Shown here piece after piece: positions 26,766 through 35,433 of a stretch of DNA of 64,000 nucleotides. Location: NCBI GenBank assembly GCA_026125795.1, contig JAHCKM010000003.1:62001-126000 (forward strand), given 5' to 3'. How positions within the stretch are numbered: position 1 is the first letter of the stretch; every line of letters begins with the position of its first letter. The position numbers and the translations under genes were made by a program. The DNA is from Burkholderiaceae bacterium (GTDB taxonomy: Bacteria > Pseudomonadota > Gammaproteobacteria > Burkholderiales > Burkholderiaceae_C). Under the pieces are notes generated by a model, which had not been told where the DNA came from, made no database searches, and saw only the letters and a program-made list of their open reading frames with translations.

Positions 26766-29012
26766 ATGAAAACTCTACAACTGCAGCTGCGGTTTCTCAT
26801 TCCGTTGCTCGTTTCACTGGTCATCGCGGCCCTTGTCGTACTGCCCCTGATGGACCAGCTCACGCTGCGCTGGTTCTCGCGCGACCTCAACACGCGCGGC
26901 ACCGCCGTGGCCAACGCACTGTCCGATTCGCTCGAGGACGCGCTGGCCAGCGGCTCGGCGCAGCGCCTGCAGATGCTGATCGAACGCGCCGCGCGCGACG
27001 AGCGGCTGGTGGCCATCGCCCTGTGCTCGGGCACCAACCAGCTGCTGCGCCACAGCGCTGCGTTTCCACCGTCGCTGTCGTGTGCCGAGTCCAAACGGGT
27101 GGCGCGCGAGCCCGAGCAGCGCCTCGAGCTGCGCACCGGGGCCGTCCACGTGGGGGTGTTCGCGCTCAACCCCGAGCGCTCCAACGGCGCCAGCGTGGTG
27201 CTGCTGCATGACCTGAGCTTCGTCGAGCGTCGCAGCCAGGACACGCGCCAGTACCTGATCGCGTTCATCGTCGTGCTCGGCTTCGTGATCGCGCTGGTGA
27301 CCGTGGTGGTGGCGCAGCTGAGCTGGCGCGGCTGGGTCTCGGGCATGAACGCCATTTTGCGTGGCGAGGGCCTGATCCGGCCTTTTCTGCCGCCGCCGGA
27401 GTTGCAGCCGGTGGCCAGCGAGGTGCGCGCGCGGTTGCGCGATCTGGAAGACGAGTTCCGTCGCAGCCAGGAACTGGTGATGGTGTGGGACCCGGAGCGC
27501 CTGCGCGCGCTGCTGCACACCCAGCTGCGCGGCGACCAGGTGATCGTGGTGTCCAACCGCGAGCCTTACCTGCACGAGCACACCGACCAGGGCATCGTCG
27601 TGCGACGGCCCGCCAGCGGCCTGGTGACCGCGGTGGAGCCGGTGATGCGGGCCTGCTCGGGCACCTGGATCGCGCACGGCAGCGGTGGCGCCGACCGCGA
27701 CGTGGTCGACACGCACGACCGCATCGGCGTGCCGCCGGAGTCGCCCGAGTACCACCTGCGACGCATCTGGCTCACCGAGCAGGAGGAGCAGGGCTACTAC
27801 TACGGCTTCGCCAACGAAGGCATGTGGCCGTTGTGCCACGTGGCGCACGTGCGTCCGGTGTTCCGCGAGTCCGACTGGGAGCAGTACCGCATCGTCAACC
27901 AGCGCTTTGCCGACGCGGTGGTGCAGGAGGCGCGCCGTGAGGACCCGGTGGTGCTGGTGCAGGATTACCACTTCGCGCTGCTGCCGCAGATGATCGCCGA
28001 GAAGCTGCCGCGCGCCACCATCCTCACCTTCTGGCACATCCCGTGGCCCAACCCCGAGTCGTTCGGCATCTGCCCGTGGCGCAAGGAAATCCTGCAGGGC
28101 ATGCTGGGCAGCACGATCCTCGGCTTTCACACGCGCTTTCACTGCAAGAACTTCATCGAGACGGTCGATCGCTACCTCGAGGCGCGCATCGAGCATGAAC
28201 ACTCGTCGATCTCGTTCCAGGGCTCCGAGACGTTGATCGAGAGTTACCCGATCTCGATCGAATGGCCGACACAGGCCGAGGTGGAGTCGTGGCCCGCGGT
28301 GGCCGAATGCCGGCGCCGCGTGTTCGAGCGCATGCAGCTGCCGCCCGACACCTGCCTGGCGGTGGGCGTGGACCGCTTCGACTACACCAAGGGCATCCTC
28401 GAGCGGCTGCGCGCGGTCGAGGGCCTGCTCGAGCGCTACCCGCAGTGGCGCGGCAAGTTCGTGTTCGTGCAGGTGGCCGCGCCGACGCGCGCCGCGCTCG
28501 ACGAGTACCGCAACTTCCGCGATCGCATCCAACTCGCCACCGACCGCATCAACCAGCGCTTCGGCACGCAGGGCTACCAACCGGTGCACTTGCTGATCGA
28601 GCACCACGGGCGCGAGCAGATCAACGAGCTGTTCCGCGCCGCCCAGATGTGCGTGGTGACCAGCCTGCACGACGGCATGAACCTGGTGAGCAAGGAGTTC
28701 GTCGCCGCGCGCGACGACGAGCAGGGCGTGCTGATCCTGAGCCGCTTTGCCGGCGCCGCGCGCGAGCTGACCGAGGCACTGATCGTCAACCCGTACCACG
28801 TGGAAGAATCCGCCGATGCGCTGCACCGCGCCGCCACGATGCCGCCGGCCGAGCAGCGCGAGCGCATGGCCAGCCTGCGCATGACGGTGCGCGAGTACAA
28901 CGTCTACCGCTGGGCCGGCCGCATGCTGGCCGATGCCGGGCGCTGGCGCCTGCGCGCGCGCATCGAGGCGCGCGTGCAACGCCATGCCGACGGCCCGACC
29001 CGTCCTGCTTGA
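26766..29012 (+). CDS. otsA: Trehalose-6-phosphate synthase with N-terminal membrane sensor-like module
   Basis: OtsA joins UDP-glucose and glucose-6-phosphate to trehalose-6-phosphate. The GT20 domain starts near residue 258 (QVIVVSNREPYLHEH) and includes HIPWPNPESFGICPW, VGVDRFDYTKGILERL and SLHDGMNLVSKEFVAAR, all typical. At 748 residues it is some 270 longer than E. coli OtsA. The extra N-terminus has a membrane helix (9-30), a roughly 130-residue presumed periplasmic domain, a second helix (163-184) and a HAMP-like/coiled linker, as in sensor proteins. The enzyme is thus probably tethered to the membrane and may be tuned by an external signal. otsB follows 31 bases later. Confidence 0.95.
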   Translation: MKTLQLQLRFLIPLLVSLVIAALVVLPLMDQLTLRWFSRDLNTRGTAVANALSDSLEDALASGSAQRLQMLIERAARDERLVAIALCSGTNQLLRHSAAFPPSLSCAESKRVAREPEQRLELRTGAVHVGVFALNPERSNGASVVLLHDLSFVERRSQDTRQYLIAFIVVLGFVIALVTVVVAQLSWRGWVSGMNAILRGEGLIRPFLPPPELQPVASEVRARLRDLEDEFRRSQELVMVWDPERLRALLHTQLRGDQVIVVSNREPYLHEHTDQGIVVRRPASGLVTAVEPVMRACSGTWIAHGSGGADRDVVDTHDRIGVPPESPEYHLRRIWLTEQEEQGYYYGFANEGMWPLCHVAHVRPVFRESDWEQYRIVNQRFADAVVQEARREDPVVLVQDYHFALLPQMIAEKLPRATILTFWHIPWPNPESFGICPWRKEILQGMLGSTILGFHTRFHCKNFIETVDRYLEARIEHEHSSISFQGSETLIESYPISIEWPTQAEVESWPAVAECRRRVFERMQLPPDTCLAVGVDRFDYTKGILERLRAVEGLLERYPQWRGKFVFVQVAAPTRAALDEYRNFRDRIQLATDRINQRFGTQGYQPVHLLIEHHGREQINELFRAAQMCVVTSLHDGMNLVSKEFVAARDDEQGVLILSRFAGAARELTEALIVNPYHVEESADALHRAATMPPAEQRERMASLRMTVREYNVYRWAGRMLADAGRWRLRARIEARVQRHADGPTRPA

Positions 29013-29043
29013 CGCGCCGAGGAAGGCGGCGCCCGTTCGAATC

Positions 29044-29829
29044 ATGATCCCGCAGTCGATGAGGAACCTCTTCACGCCGGCCGGAGAGGCCGATCTCGCC
29101 GCCACGATCGCGCGCCGACCGCTGCTGGCGTTCGACTTCGACGGCACGCTGTCGCCGATCGTGACGCGCCCAACCGATGCCCGCGTGCCCATCGGCACGC
29201 TGCGGCGCCTCAAGAGCCTGGCGCACCGGCTGCCGCTGGCGGTGATCTCGGGCCGCGCAGTTGATGATCTGCGGCACCGCCTCGGTTTCGAGCCGACGTA
29301 CCTCGTCGGCAACCATGGCGCTGAAGATCCCGCGCTGACGCACCGGCCGGAGTTGAGCGCCGCGCTCGACGGATTTCGCGCGCGCGTGCTCGAGATGGAT
29401 GCCGAGCTGAGGCACGTCGGCGTGCAGGTGGAAGACAAGGGCCCGTCGATGGCGCTGCACTACCGGCTCGCCACCGATCGCGGCGCCGCGATGGATGCCA
29501 TCGGCCGCGCGCTCGATGCGTGCGCGCCGGGGCTGCATGTGTTCGGCGGCAAGATGGTGATCAACGTGGTGTCGTCGGCCGCCGACGACAAGGCCGCGGC
29601 GCTGCACCGCATCGCGCGGCGCGCCGGCGTGCACGCGGTGGTGTACTTCGGCGACGACGTCAACGACGAGACGGTGTTCGCTGCGCGCGAGCCGCATTGG
29701 CTCACGATCCGTGTCGGCGCCGACGCGCCGGAGTCGGCGGCGCGTTATTTCATCGGCAGCACGCGCGAGATGCCGCGCCTGCTCGATCGCATCCTGCAGC
29801 TCAGCGCGGCATCGGCCGATCCGCACTGA
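29044..29829 (+). CDS. otsB: Trehalose-6-phosphate phosphatase
   Basis: The 261-residue HAD-superfamily enzyme removes phosphate from trehalose-6-phosphate. Motif I is AFDFDGTLSPI (about 29-39), motif II VISGR, and motif IV GDDVNDETVF near residue 203. The lid region VEDKGPSMALHYR matches OtsB. An in-frame ATG at 29059 (MRNLFT) is an alternative start. It completes the two-step trehalose pathway with otsA. Confidence 0.94.
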   Translation: MIPQSMRNLFTPAGEADLAATIARRPLLAFDFDGTLSPIVTRPTDARVPIGTLRRLKSLAHRLPLAVISGRAVDDLRHRLGFEPTYLVGNHGAEDPALTHRPELSAALDGFRARVLEMDAELRHVGVQVEDKGPSMALHYRLATDRGAAMDAIGRALDACAPGLHVFGGKMVINVVSSAADDKAAALHRIARRAGVHAVVYFGDDVNDETVFAAREPHWLTIRVGADAPESAARYFIGSTREMPRLLDRILQLSAASADPH

Positions 29830-29906
29830 CGCATCAGAGCGCCTCGCGGTGGCGCTGCGCGCGCACCCCGATGCGCCGGCGCATGCGCAGGTGCGTCGGC
29901 GCGCGG

Positions 29907-30413
29907 CTACATGTCGGCCAGGGGAATGCGCGCGCCTCGCGCGGGCGCGCGCAAGCGCGCGATCAGGACCTCAAGGTCGGCTTCCAGGCGCCGCAACGCG
30001 CGGGCGTCCAGCGAGGCCAGCGCCGCGGGCAGCACGCCGGCAAAGGGCGTGGGGCTGCGGCGCAGGACCGATGCCCCGGCCGGCAAGAGACTGAGCTTGA
30101 CCGCGCGCCGGTCGGTGCTGTCGCGCCTGGTCTCGACCAGCCGACGCTCCACCAGGACCTTGACCAGGTTGCTGGCGGTCGACTGGTGGATGCTCATCGC
30201 ACGCGCCAGCTCGCCGATGCCGATCTGCGGCTGGTCACGCACCACGCTGAGGGCCCACACCTGGGCGCCTCCGAGGCCGACGCGCTTCTCCACCTGGCGA
30301 AAGTGCGTTCGGACCGCGCTGAAGATCTGCCTGAACTGGCGCAGCACCCGCGCCACCGGATCGTCGTGGCGCCCACGGACGCGCCGTGCGGCCTGTGCGC
30401 GGGCTGCTGGCAT
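29907..30413 (-). CDS. MarR-family transcriptional regulator
   Basis: The 168-residue protein has the MarR winged-helix core: IGELARAMSIHQSTASNLVKVLVERRLVETRR (about 68-100), followed by the wing DSTDRRAVKLSLLPAG. Flanking helices form the dimer interface. It converges on otsB and is not clearly paired with a target. The lipoprotein gene upstream on the same strand is separated by 46 bases. The ligand is unknown. Confidence 0.9.
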   Translation of the reverse strand: MPAARAQAARRVRGRHDDPVARVLRQFRQIFSAVRTHFRQVEKRVGLGGAQVWALSVVRDQPQIGIGELARAMSIHQSTASNLVKVLVERRLVETRRDSTDRRAVKLSLLPAGASVLRRSPTPFAGVLPAALASLDARALRRLEADLEVLIARLRAPARGARIPLADM

Positions 30414-30459
30414 GGCGCGATCATATCGGCGCCGCCGCGCAGCGCGGCCGCCGCGCCCG

Positions 30460-31002
30460 TCATCGTTGATAGACGATGTCGGCGCGCCGGTTCTTCTGCC
30501 AGGACGATTCGTCGTGTCCGCCTTCCATCGGCTTCTCTTCGCCGAAGCTGATTGCCTCGACCTGCGCGTCGCGCACGCCGTAGATGCGCAATGCCGCCTT
30601 CACGGCGTCGGCGCGCCGCTGGCCGAGGGCGAGGTTGTACTCGCTGCCGCCGCGCTCGTCGGTGTTGCCTTGCACGACGATGCGCAAGGTGCCGTTGCGC
30701 TGCAGGTACTGGCCGTGCCGTTCGATGACCGGCGCGTACTGGCGCGCGATGGTGGCGTCATCGAAGGAAAAGTACACGCTGCGCTCGCGGCTGAGCGCGC
30801 TGGCGGCGTCGAGGTGCATTGCCTGCACGGCGGGCCGATCGGCAGGCGTTGCATGGCCCGCTGCGGCCGGCGGCGCGCTCGGCTGTGCTGCCGGCGCTGC
30901 CGCCTGGGGAGTCGGCGCCGCCGGGGCTTGGGCGGTCGGCGTGCTGCTGCACGCGGCCATGATCCACGTGACCAGGCCGAAGACGATGGCATGACGCTGC
31001 AT
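30460..31002 (-). CDS. OmpA/Pal-like outer-membrane lipoprotein
   Basis: The 180-residue protein starts MQRHAIVFGLVTWIMAAC, a signal peptide ending in a lipobox with Cys 18. An Ala/Pro-rich linker (about 20-55) leads to an OmpA-C domain with VQGNTDERGGSEYNLALGQRRADAV, the peptidoglycan-binding motif. It probably anchors the outer membrane to the cell wall. GGAGG lies 8 bases before the ATG. True Pal sits in the tol-pal cluster, so this is likely a paralogue. Confidence 0.92.
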   Translation of the reverse strand: MQRHAIVFGLVTWIMAACSSTPTAQAPAAPTPQAAAPAAQPSAPPAAAGHATPADRPAVQAMHLDAASALSRERSVYFSFDDATIARQYAPVIERHGQYLQRNGTLRIVVQGNTDERGGSEYNLALGQRRADAVKAALRIYGVRDAQVEAISFGEEKPMEGGHDESSWQKNRRADIVYQR

Positions 31003-31136
31003 CGAGATACCTCCAGGAGTTGCGGGGACCGGTCCGGGATCGAACCGCATTGCATTTAAACAAATGCGAGTCGCGACGCCGGCGGCGCTGGCAGTCAATC
31101 TTGTGACAGGCTTCGCGCCGAACCGCTTTGGCGAGG

Positions 31137-31394
31137 TCAGCGGCGCGGCCGGTTCTTGTCCCAGATCGCGGCCAGGATCAGGCCATAGGACAGCAGGCGC
31201 ACCAGGTACTGCGTGGGCTCGTCTTCGCTCCAGGAGTGTCCCGCCGCCATGTACACGCGGGTTGCCGCCTCGATCCAGAACGACAGCATCAGGAACAGGA
31301 AGAAGCGGTCCCTGCTGGCCAGCCAGTAGCGCAGGAAGAACAGGCCGACCGCGAAGCTGGCCATCGCGATCGCGCCGAGCAGGGCCTCGTTCAC
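31137..31394 (-). CDS. DUF5985-type small membrane protein (second of pair)
   Basis: The 85-residue protein starts at GTG 31394 and has three hydrophobic helices, the middle carrying FLFLMLSFWIEAATRVYMA. A conserved-looking tail reads YLVRLLSYGLILAAIWDKN. It is a likely paralogue of the neighbouring 86-residue gene, 7 bases upstream. Function is unknown. Confidence 0.75.
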   Translation of the reverse strand: MNEALLGAIAMASFAVGLFFLRYWLASRDRFFLFLMLSFWIEAATRVYMAAGHSWSEDEPTQYLVRLLSYGLILAAIWDKNRPRR

Positions 31395-31401
31395 GGCGTC
31401 C

Positions 31402-31662
31402 TCAGCGCGTGCCTTCGACGATCAACCCGTACAGCAGCAACAGCACCGCCAGCAGCGCAACGCAGAGGCGCCAGGTCGACATGTCGATGCCGGTGAACAC
31501 CACACGGTCCAGGATCAGCAGCACGTTGTTGGCGGTGAGTCCGACGAAGCACAGTCCGCCCCACAGCAGCAGCCGGTCGAAGCTGGTGCGATAGCCGCGC
31601 AGCAGCAGGTATGCGCATGACGCTGCGGTCAGCGCGCACAGGGTGTAGATGACCTGGTGCAT
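31402..31662 (-). CDS. DUF5985-type small membrane protein (first of pair)
   Basis: The 86-residue protein has three helices, with CALTAASCAYLLLRGYRTSFDRLLLWGGLCF at the start and LLAVLLLLYGLIVEGTR at the end. It overlaps the upstream small soluble gene (ATGA) and precedes its paralogue. The pair probably forms one membrane complex; that is inference. Confidence 0.75.
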   Translation of the reverse strand: MHQVIYTLCALTAASCAYLLLRGYRTSFDRLLLWGGLCFVGLTANNVLLILDRVVFTGIDMSTWRLCVALLAVLLLLYGLIVEGTR

Positions 31663-32039
31663 CAGGAATCCTTTCGGATCTTGAAGGCGTCGGCGAAGCG
31701 CATCGCGCTCTTGCCGCTGGCGTCGTGGATCAGGTGGGTGATTCCGACGATGTCGGCTTCGTAGTGGCGGGCGAGGCGGTCGAAGGCCTGCACCAGCTCC
31801 GGATCGCGCGGTTCGTAGCGCGCATGCAGGTTGTCGGCGCGGCGCAGCGCGACCACGCCCGCCTGGTGCATGGCCTCGAGCAGTTCGGCGGCGCGTGCGC
31901 GCGGAATGTACAGCGCCCGTGCGACCTCCTCGTCGGAATGCTCGCGCGGAGCCAGGCGGCGCAGCAGCAGTGCCGCCTCGAGGTAGGGCACCGAAGGGAT
32001 GCTGGTCAGCACGAAGCGCCGAACGTCATCGGGGATCAC
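31662..32039 (-). CDS. Small winged-helix-like protein upstream of the DUF5985 pair
   Basis: The 125-residue protein begins VIPDDVRRFVLTSIPSVPYLEAALLLRR and has HSDEEVARALYIPRARAAELLEAMHQAGVVAL, a helix-turn-helix-like unit, then RYEPRDPELVQAFDRLARHY and a basic end. GTG 32039 fits the conserved start; ATG 32123 would add 28 residues. The stop overlaps the first DUF5985 start. A DNA-binding regulator of the membrane pair is possible, but no family is confirmed. Confidence 0.7.
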   Translation of the reverse strand: MIPDDVRRFVLTSIPSVPYLEAALLLRRLAPREHSDEEVARALYIPRARAAELLEAMHQAGVVALRRADNLHARYEPRDPELVQAFDRLARHYEADIVGITHLIHDASGKSAMRFADAFKIRKDS

Positions 32040-32134
32040 AGCCGTGGCCTTGCTCGCAGCCGCACGTCGATAGATTGCAGCAAATGTACCGGGTGTGCGC
32101 CACCCGACGGGCGCTGGGCTCATTCGGCACGCGC

Positions 32135-33049
32135 TCAGCCGAGGAAGGCGTCGAGCGCTTCGGCCAGGGCCTGCGGCTGATCGAAGTGCAGCATGTGGCC
32201 GCACGACGACAAACGCACCCGCTGCAGGTGCTGCACCAGCGCGAGGCGCGCCTCGAACTCGCTGCGTGGGTAACGGTGACCCCACCAGCGGTTGGGGTCG
32301 GTCTCGTCGCCTTCGACCCACAACGTCGGCGCGGCGATGCGCTTCCAGCCTTCGAGCACCTCGTCCTTGCGGTACAGCGCCGGGTTGACACGCTTGTGCG
32401 CCGGGTCGCCGAGCACGTGCCACAGGCCGTCATCGCGCCGCTCGGACCAGTGCGCGGCCAGCCAGGCTGCGCGATCGGCGCTCAGCCGCGGGTTGTTCCT
32501 GATCAGCCGCGCGGCGACCTCGTCGAGACTGGCGTAGGGCCGGAGCCGCTGCGGCGTCTTGAGCTCGTCGAGCCACTGGCGCAGCCGTTCGGGCGCCTGC
32601 TCGGGCTTGGCTTCGGGCAGGCCGAAACCTTCCATGTTCACCAGGCGCCGGATGCGCTCGGGCCGCGCCGCCGCATAGGTCATCACGACGTTGCCGCCCA
32701 TGCTGTGGCCGGCGAGATCGACCGGCGCGCCCGGCGAGAGCGCGTCGAGCAGGCCGTCGAGGTCGCCCAGGTAGTCGGCGAACCAGTAGCTGTCGGTGAG
32801 CGGCGGCGCGGCGGTGCGGCCGAAGCCGCGCCAGTCGGCCGCCGCGATCGGGCGGCCGTCGCGCATCGCATCGACCACAAACTGGAACGACGCGCCGACA
32901 TCCATCCAGCCATGCATCAGCATCAGCAGCGGCCGGTCGGGGGTGGCCCGCGCCGGCTCGCCCCACAGGTTCACGTGATAACGCAGGCCGCGCACGGCGA
33001 TGAGACGGTGTTGCGCCACGCGGCGCGGGACATAGACCGAAGGGCTCAT
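32135..33049 (-). CDS. Alpha/beta-hydrolase family protein
   Basis: The 304-residue cytoplasmic protein has the oxyanion region LMLMHGWMDVG, the nucleophile elbow GHSMGG (about Ser 129), a cap domain, the acidic residue in WVEGDETD and the catalytic His in SSCGHMLHFDQP. The substrate is unknown; it resembles haloalkane dehalogenase/epoxide hydrolase relatives. It is divergent from the GNAT gene, with 60 bases between starts. Confidence 0.9.
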   Translation of the reverse strand: MSPSVYVPRRVAQHRLIAVRGLRYHVNLWGEPARATPDRPLLMLMHGWMDVGASFQFVVDAMRDGRPIAAADWRGFGRTAAPPLTDSYWFADYLGDLDGLLDALSPGAPVDLAGHSMGGNVVMTYAAARPERIRRLVNMEGFGLPEAKPEQAPERLRQWLDELKTPQRLRPYASLDEVAARLIRNNPRLSADRAAWLAAHWSERRDDGLWHVLGDPAHKRVNPALYRKDEVLEGWKRIAAPTLWVEGDETDPNRWWGHRYPRSEFEARLALVQHLQRVRLSSCGHMLHFDQPQALAEALDAFLG

Positions 33050-33109
33050 CGCCGGCAACTGTAGTGGAGCCCGATCCGGGCGCTGTCGGCGCGGTGACAG
33101 AATCGGCCC

Positions 33110-33592
33110 ATGAACGAGAAACACAGCCTGCGCGCGGCCGAGCCGCGCGACGTGCCGGCCATCGTCGGCCTGATCGGCGAGCTGGCCGAGTTCGAGCGCC
33201 TGACGCACCTGCTTCAGGTCACGCCAGAGACGCTGCATCCGCACCTGTTCGGCCACCGACCGGTGGCCGAGGCCGTGGTCGGCGAGGTCGCCGGCGAGGT
33301 GGTCGCGTTCGCGCTGTTCTTCACCAACTTCTCCACCTTCCTGGCCACGCCGGGCCTGTACCTCGAAGACTTGTACGTCAGGCCCGAGCACCGCGGCCGC
33401 GGCCTGGGCCGCGCGCTGCTGGAGCACCTGGGCGCACTGGCCGTGGAGCGCGGCTACGGCCGCTTCGAATGGAGTGTGCTTGATTGGAACGAGCACGCGA
33501 TCCGCTTCTACAAGGGCATGGGCGCCACCGTGATGCCCGACTGGCGCATCTGCCGCGTCACCGGCGAGGCGCTGCAGCGGTTTGCGCGATGA
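33110..33592 (+). CDS. GNAT-family N-acetyltransferase
   Basis: The 160-residue protein has the acetyl-CoA binding motif YVRPEHRGRGLGRALLEHL (about 90-108), preceded by LEDL and followed by EWSVLDWNEHAIRFYKGMGA. This is the spermidine/diamine acetyltransferase-like subgroup. The substrate is not known. Its stop overlaps the next ATG (ATGA), coupling it with the acyl-CoA synthetase. Confidence 0.93.
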   Translation: MNEKHSLRAAEPRDVPAIVGLIGELAEFERLTHLLQVTPETLHPHLFGHRPVAEAVVGEVAGEVVAFALFFTNFSTFLATPGLYLEDLYVRPEHRGRGLGRALLEHLGALAVERGYGRFEWSVLDWNEHAIRFYKGMGATVMPDWRICRVTGEALQRFAR

Positions 33593-35433
33593 GCGCCGCA
33601 GGGCTGCTCGATGACCCGATGACCGACCGCTACGACGCCATCTATCGCGACTTTCGCTGGCATGTGCCTGCGCGATTCAACATCGGCCAGGCGTGCAGCG
33701 AGCGCTGGGCGCGCGACACGCCGGATGCGGTGGCGATCCGCTACGAGCACGAAGACGGCACGCGGCTGCGCGTGACCTACGGACAGCTGCAGCGCCAGGC
33801 CGAACGCGCCGCCAACCTGCTGCGCAGCGTCGGCGTGCGGCGCGGCGACCGCGTGGCCATCGTGATGCCGCAGCGCATCGAGACCGCGGTGGCGCATATC
33901 GCGGTCTACCGGCTCGGTGCGATCGGAATGCCGTTGTCGATGCTGTTCGGCATCGATGCGCTGCAGTACCGGCTGCGCGACAGCGGCGCGGTGTGCGCCA
34001 TCGTCGACGAGAGCAGCGTGGCCAACGTGCGTGCCGCGCGCGGCGAGTGCCCGGCGCTGCGCCGGCTGGTGGCGGTGGGCGGCGCGCGGGGGCAGGGCGA
34101 CGTGGACTGGCTCGACGGCCTGCGCGCGCAGCCAGAAACCTGCGAGTCGGTGGACACGACGGCCGACGATGCAGCGGTGCTGATCTACACCAGCGGCACC
34201 ACCGGGCCACCGAAGGGTGCGTTGATCGCGCATCGCGCGCTGATCGGCAACCTGAGCGGCTTCGTGTGCAGCCAGAACTGGTTTGGCTTCGGCGAGGCAG
34301 AGAACGGCCCGGAGCGGGACAGGCCCCTTTCCCCGGGGAAAGGGGAGCGGGGAAAGGGGGGCGTCGGTCCAGGGCAAAGCCCAGCCGCTGGAGAGCGGAA
34401 CACGCAAAGCGTGTTCTGGTCGCCAGCGGACTGGGCGTGGACCGGCGGCTTGATGGACGCCTTGCTGCCCACGCTGTATTTCGGCCGCGAGATCGTTGCC
34501 TACCACGGCCGCTTCGATCCGGTGAAGGCGTTCGAGCTGATCGAGCGCTACCGCGTGACGCACACCTTTCTGTTCCCCACCGCGCTCAAGGCGATGATGA
34601 AGGCGGTGCCGGCGCCGCGCGAGCGCTTTGCCTTGCATCTGCGCGCCATCATGAGCGCCGGCGAGGCGGTGGGCGACGCGGTGTTCGGCTACTGCCGCGA
34701 TGCGCTCGGCGTCACCGTCAACGAGATGTTCGGCCAGACCGAGATCAACTACATCGTCGGCAACTGCGGCCGCACGCTCGATGGCGCGGGCCGCGAGGCG
34801 GCCGGCTGGCCGGCGCGCCCGGGCAGCATGGGGCGCCCCTATCCTGGCCACCGCGTGGCGGTGATCGATGAAGAGGGCAATGAATGCCGGCGCGGCACGC
34901 CCGGCGACGTGGCCGTGCACCGGCGCGACATCCACGGCGATCCGGATCCGGTGTTCTTCCTCGGCTACTGGAACAACGACGCGGCGACGCGCGCCAAGTT
35001 CACCGGCGACTCCAGCGACAGCTGGTGCCGCACGGGCGACACCGCGACGATGGACGAAGACGGCCACCTCTGGTACCAGGGCCGCAGCGACGACATGTTC
35101 AAGGCTGCGGGCTACCGCATCGGGCCCAGCGAGGTGGAGAACTGCCTCGTCAAACATCCGGCGGTGGCCAACGCCGCGGTGGTGCCCAAGCCCGATGCAG
35201 AACGCGGCGCGCTGGTCAAGGCCTTCGTCGTTCTGGCCGACGGCGCGCGAGCCGGCGACGATTTGATCGCCGAGCTGCAGGCGCACGTGCGCGGCAAGCT
35301 CGCGCCTTACGAGTACCCGAAGGAAATCGAGTTCATCGACGCCTTGCCGATGACCACCACCGGAAAGGTGCAGCGCAACGTGCTGCGCAAGCGCGAGGAG
35401 GAGCGCGCACGACAGCGTGCGAGTGAAGCTTAG
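33589..35433 (+). CDS. AMP-forming acyl-CoA synthetase with an in-frame low-complexity insertion
   Basis: The 614-residue ANL-family enzyme activates a carboxylic acid as acyl-AMP and loads CoA. It has the P-loop IYTSGTTGPPKGALI (about 197), GQTEIN, CRTGDTATMDEDGHLWYQGR and the C-terminal Lys region TTGKVQRNVLR. Similarity to medium-chain/acetyl-type ligases is suggested by FWSPADWAWTGGLMDALLP. Residues about 236-273 are Gly/Pro/Arg-rich and encoded by palindromic DNA, interrupting an otherwise conserved stretch. The reading frame is kept, so the enzyme may still be functional. Confidence 0.92.
   Translation: MSAAGLLDDPMTDRYDAIYRDFRWHVPARFNIGQACSERWARDTPDAVAIRYEHEDGTRLRVTYGQLQRQAERAANLLRSVGVRRGDRVAIVMPQRIETAVAHIAVYRLGAIGMPLSMLFGIDALQYRLRDSGAVCAIVDESSVANVRAARGECPALRRLVAVGGARGQGDVDWLDGLRAQPETCESVDTTADDAAVLIYTSGTTGPPKGALIAHRALIGNLSGFVCSQNWFGFGEAENGPERDRPLSPGKGERGKGGVGPGQSPAAGERNTQSVFWSPADWAWTGGLMDALLPTLYFGREIVAYHGRFDPVKAFELIERYRVTHTFLFPTALKAMMKAVPAPRERFALHLRAIMSAGEAVGDAVFGYCRDALGVTVNEMFGQTEINYIVGNCGRTLDGAGREAAGWPARPGSMGRPYPGHRVAVIDEEGNECRRGTPGDVAVHRRDIHGDPDPVFFLGYWNNDAATRAKFTGDSSDSWCRTGDTATMDEDGHLWYQGRSDDMFKAAGYRIGPSEVENCLVKHPAVANAAVVPKPDAERGALVKAFVVLADGARAGDDLIAELQAHVRGKLAPYEYPKEIEFIDALPMTTTGKVQRNVLRKREEERARQRASEA
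34298..34416 (+). repeat. Palindromic GC-rich element inserted in frame in the acyl-CoA synthetase gene
   Basis: The segment holds a perfect 22-base palindrome (34324-34345), a CCGCT-GGAG-AGCGG hairpin (34385-34398) and a GAACACGC-AAA-GCGTGTTC hairpin (34398-34416). Such clustered dyads mark REP-like mobile elements. Its encoded residues look unlike the enzyme family. Confidence 0.65.

Noticed and set aside
26814-29438. 874-residue minus-strand ORF opposite otsA and otsB
   Set aside because: The composition is dominated by His, Arg and Ala, and no domain is visible. OtsA motifs on the plus strand are unambiguous.
29830-29906. Dyads between otsB and the marR gene as a terminator
   Set aside because: GC-rich half-sites are present, but no stable stem with a T-run could be drawn.
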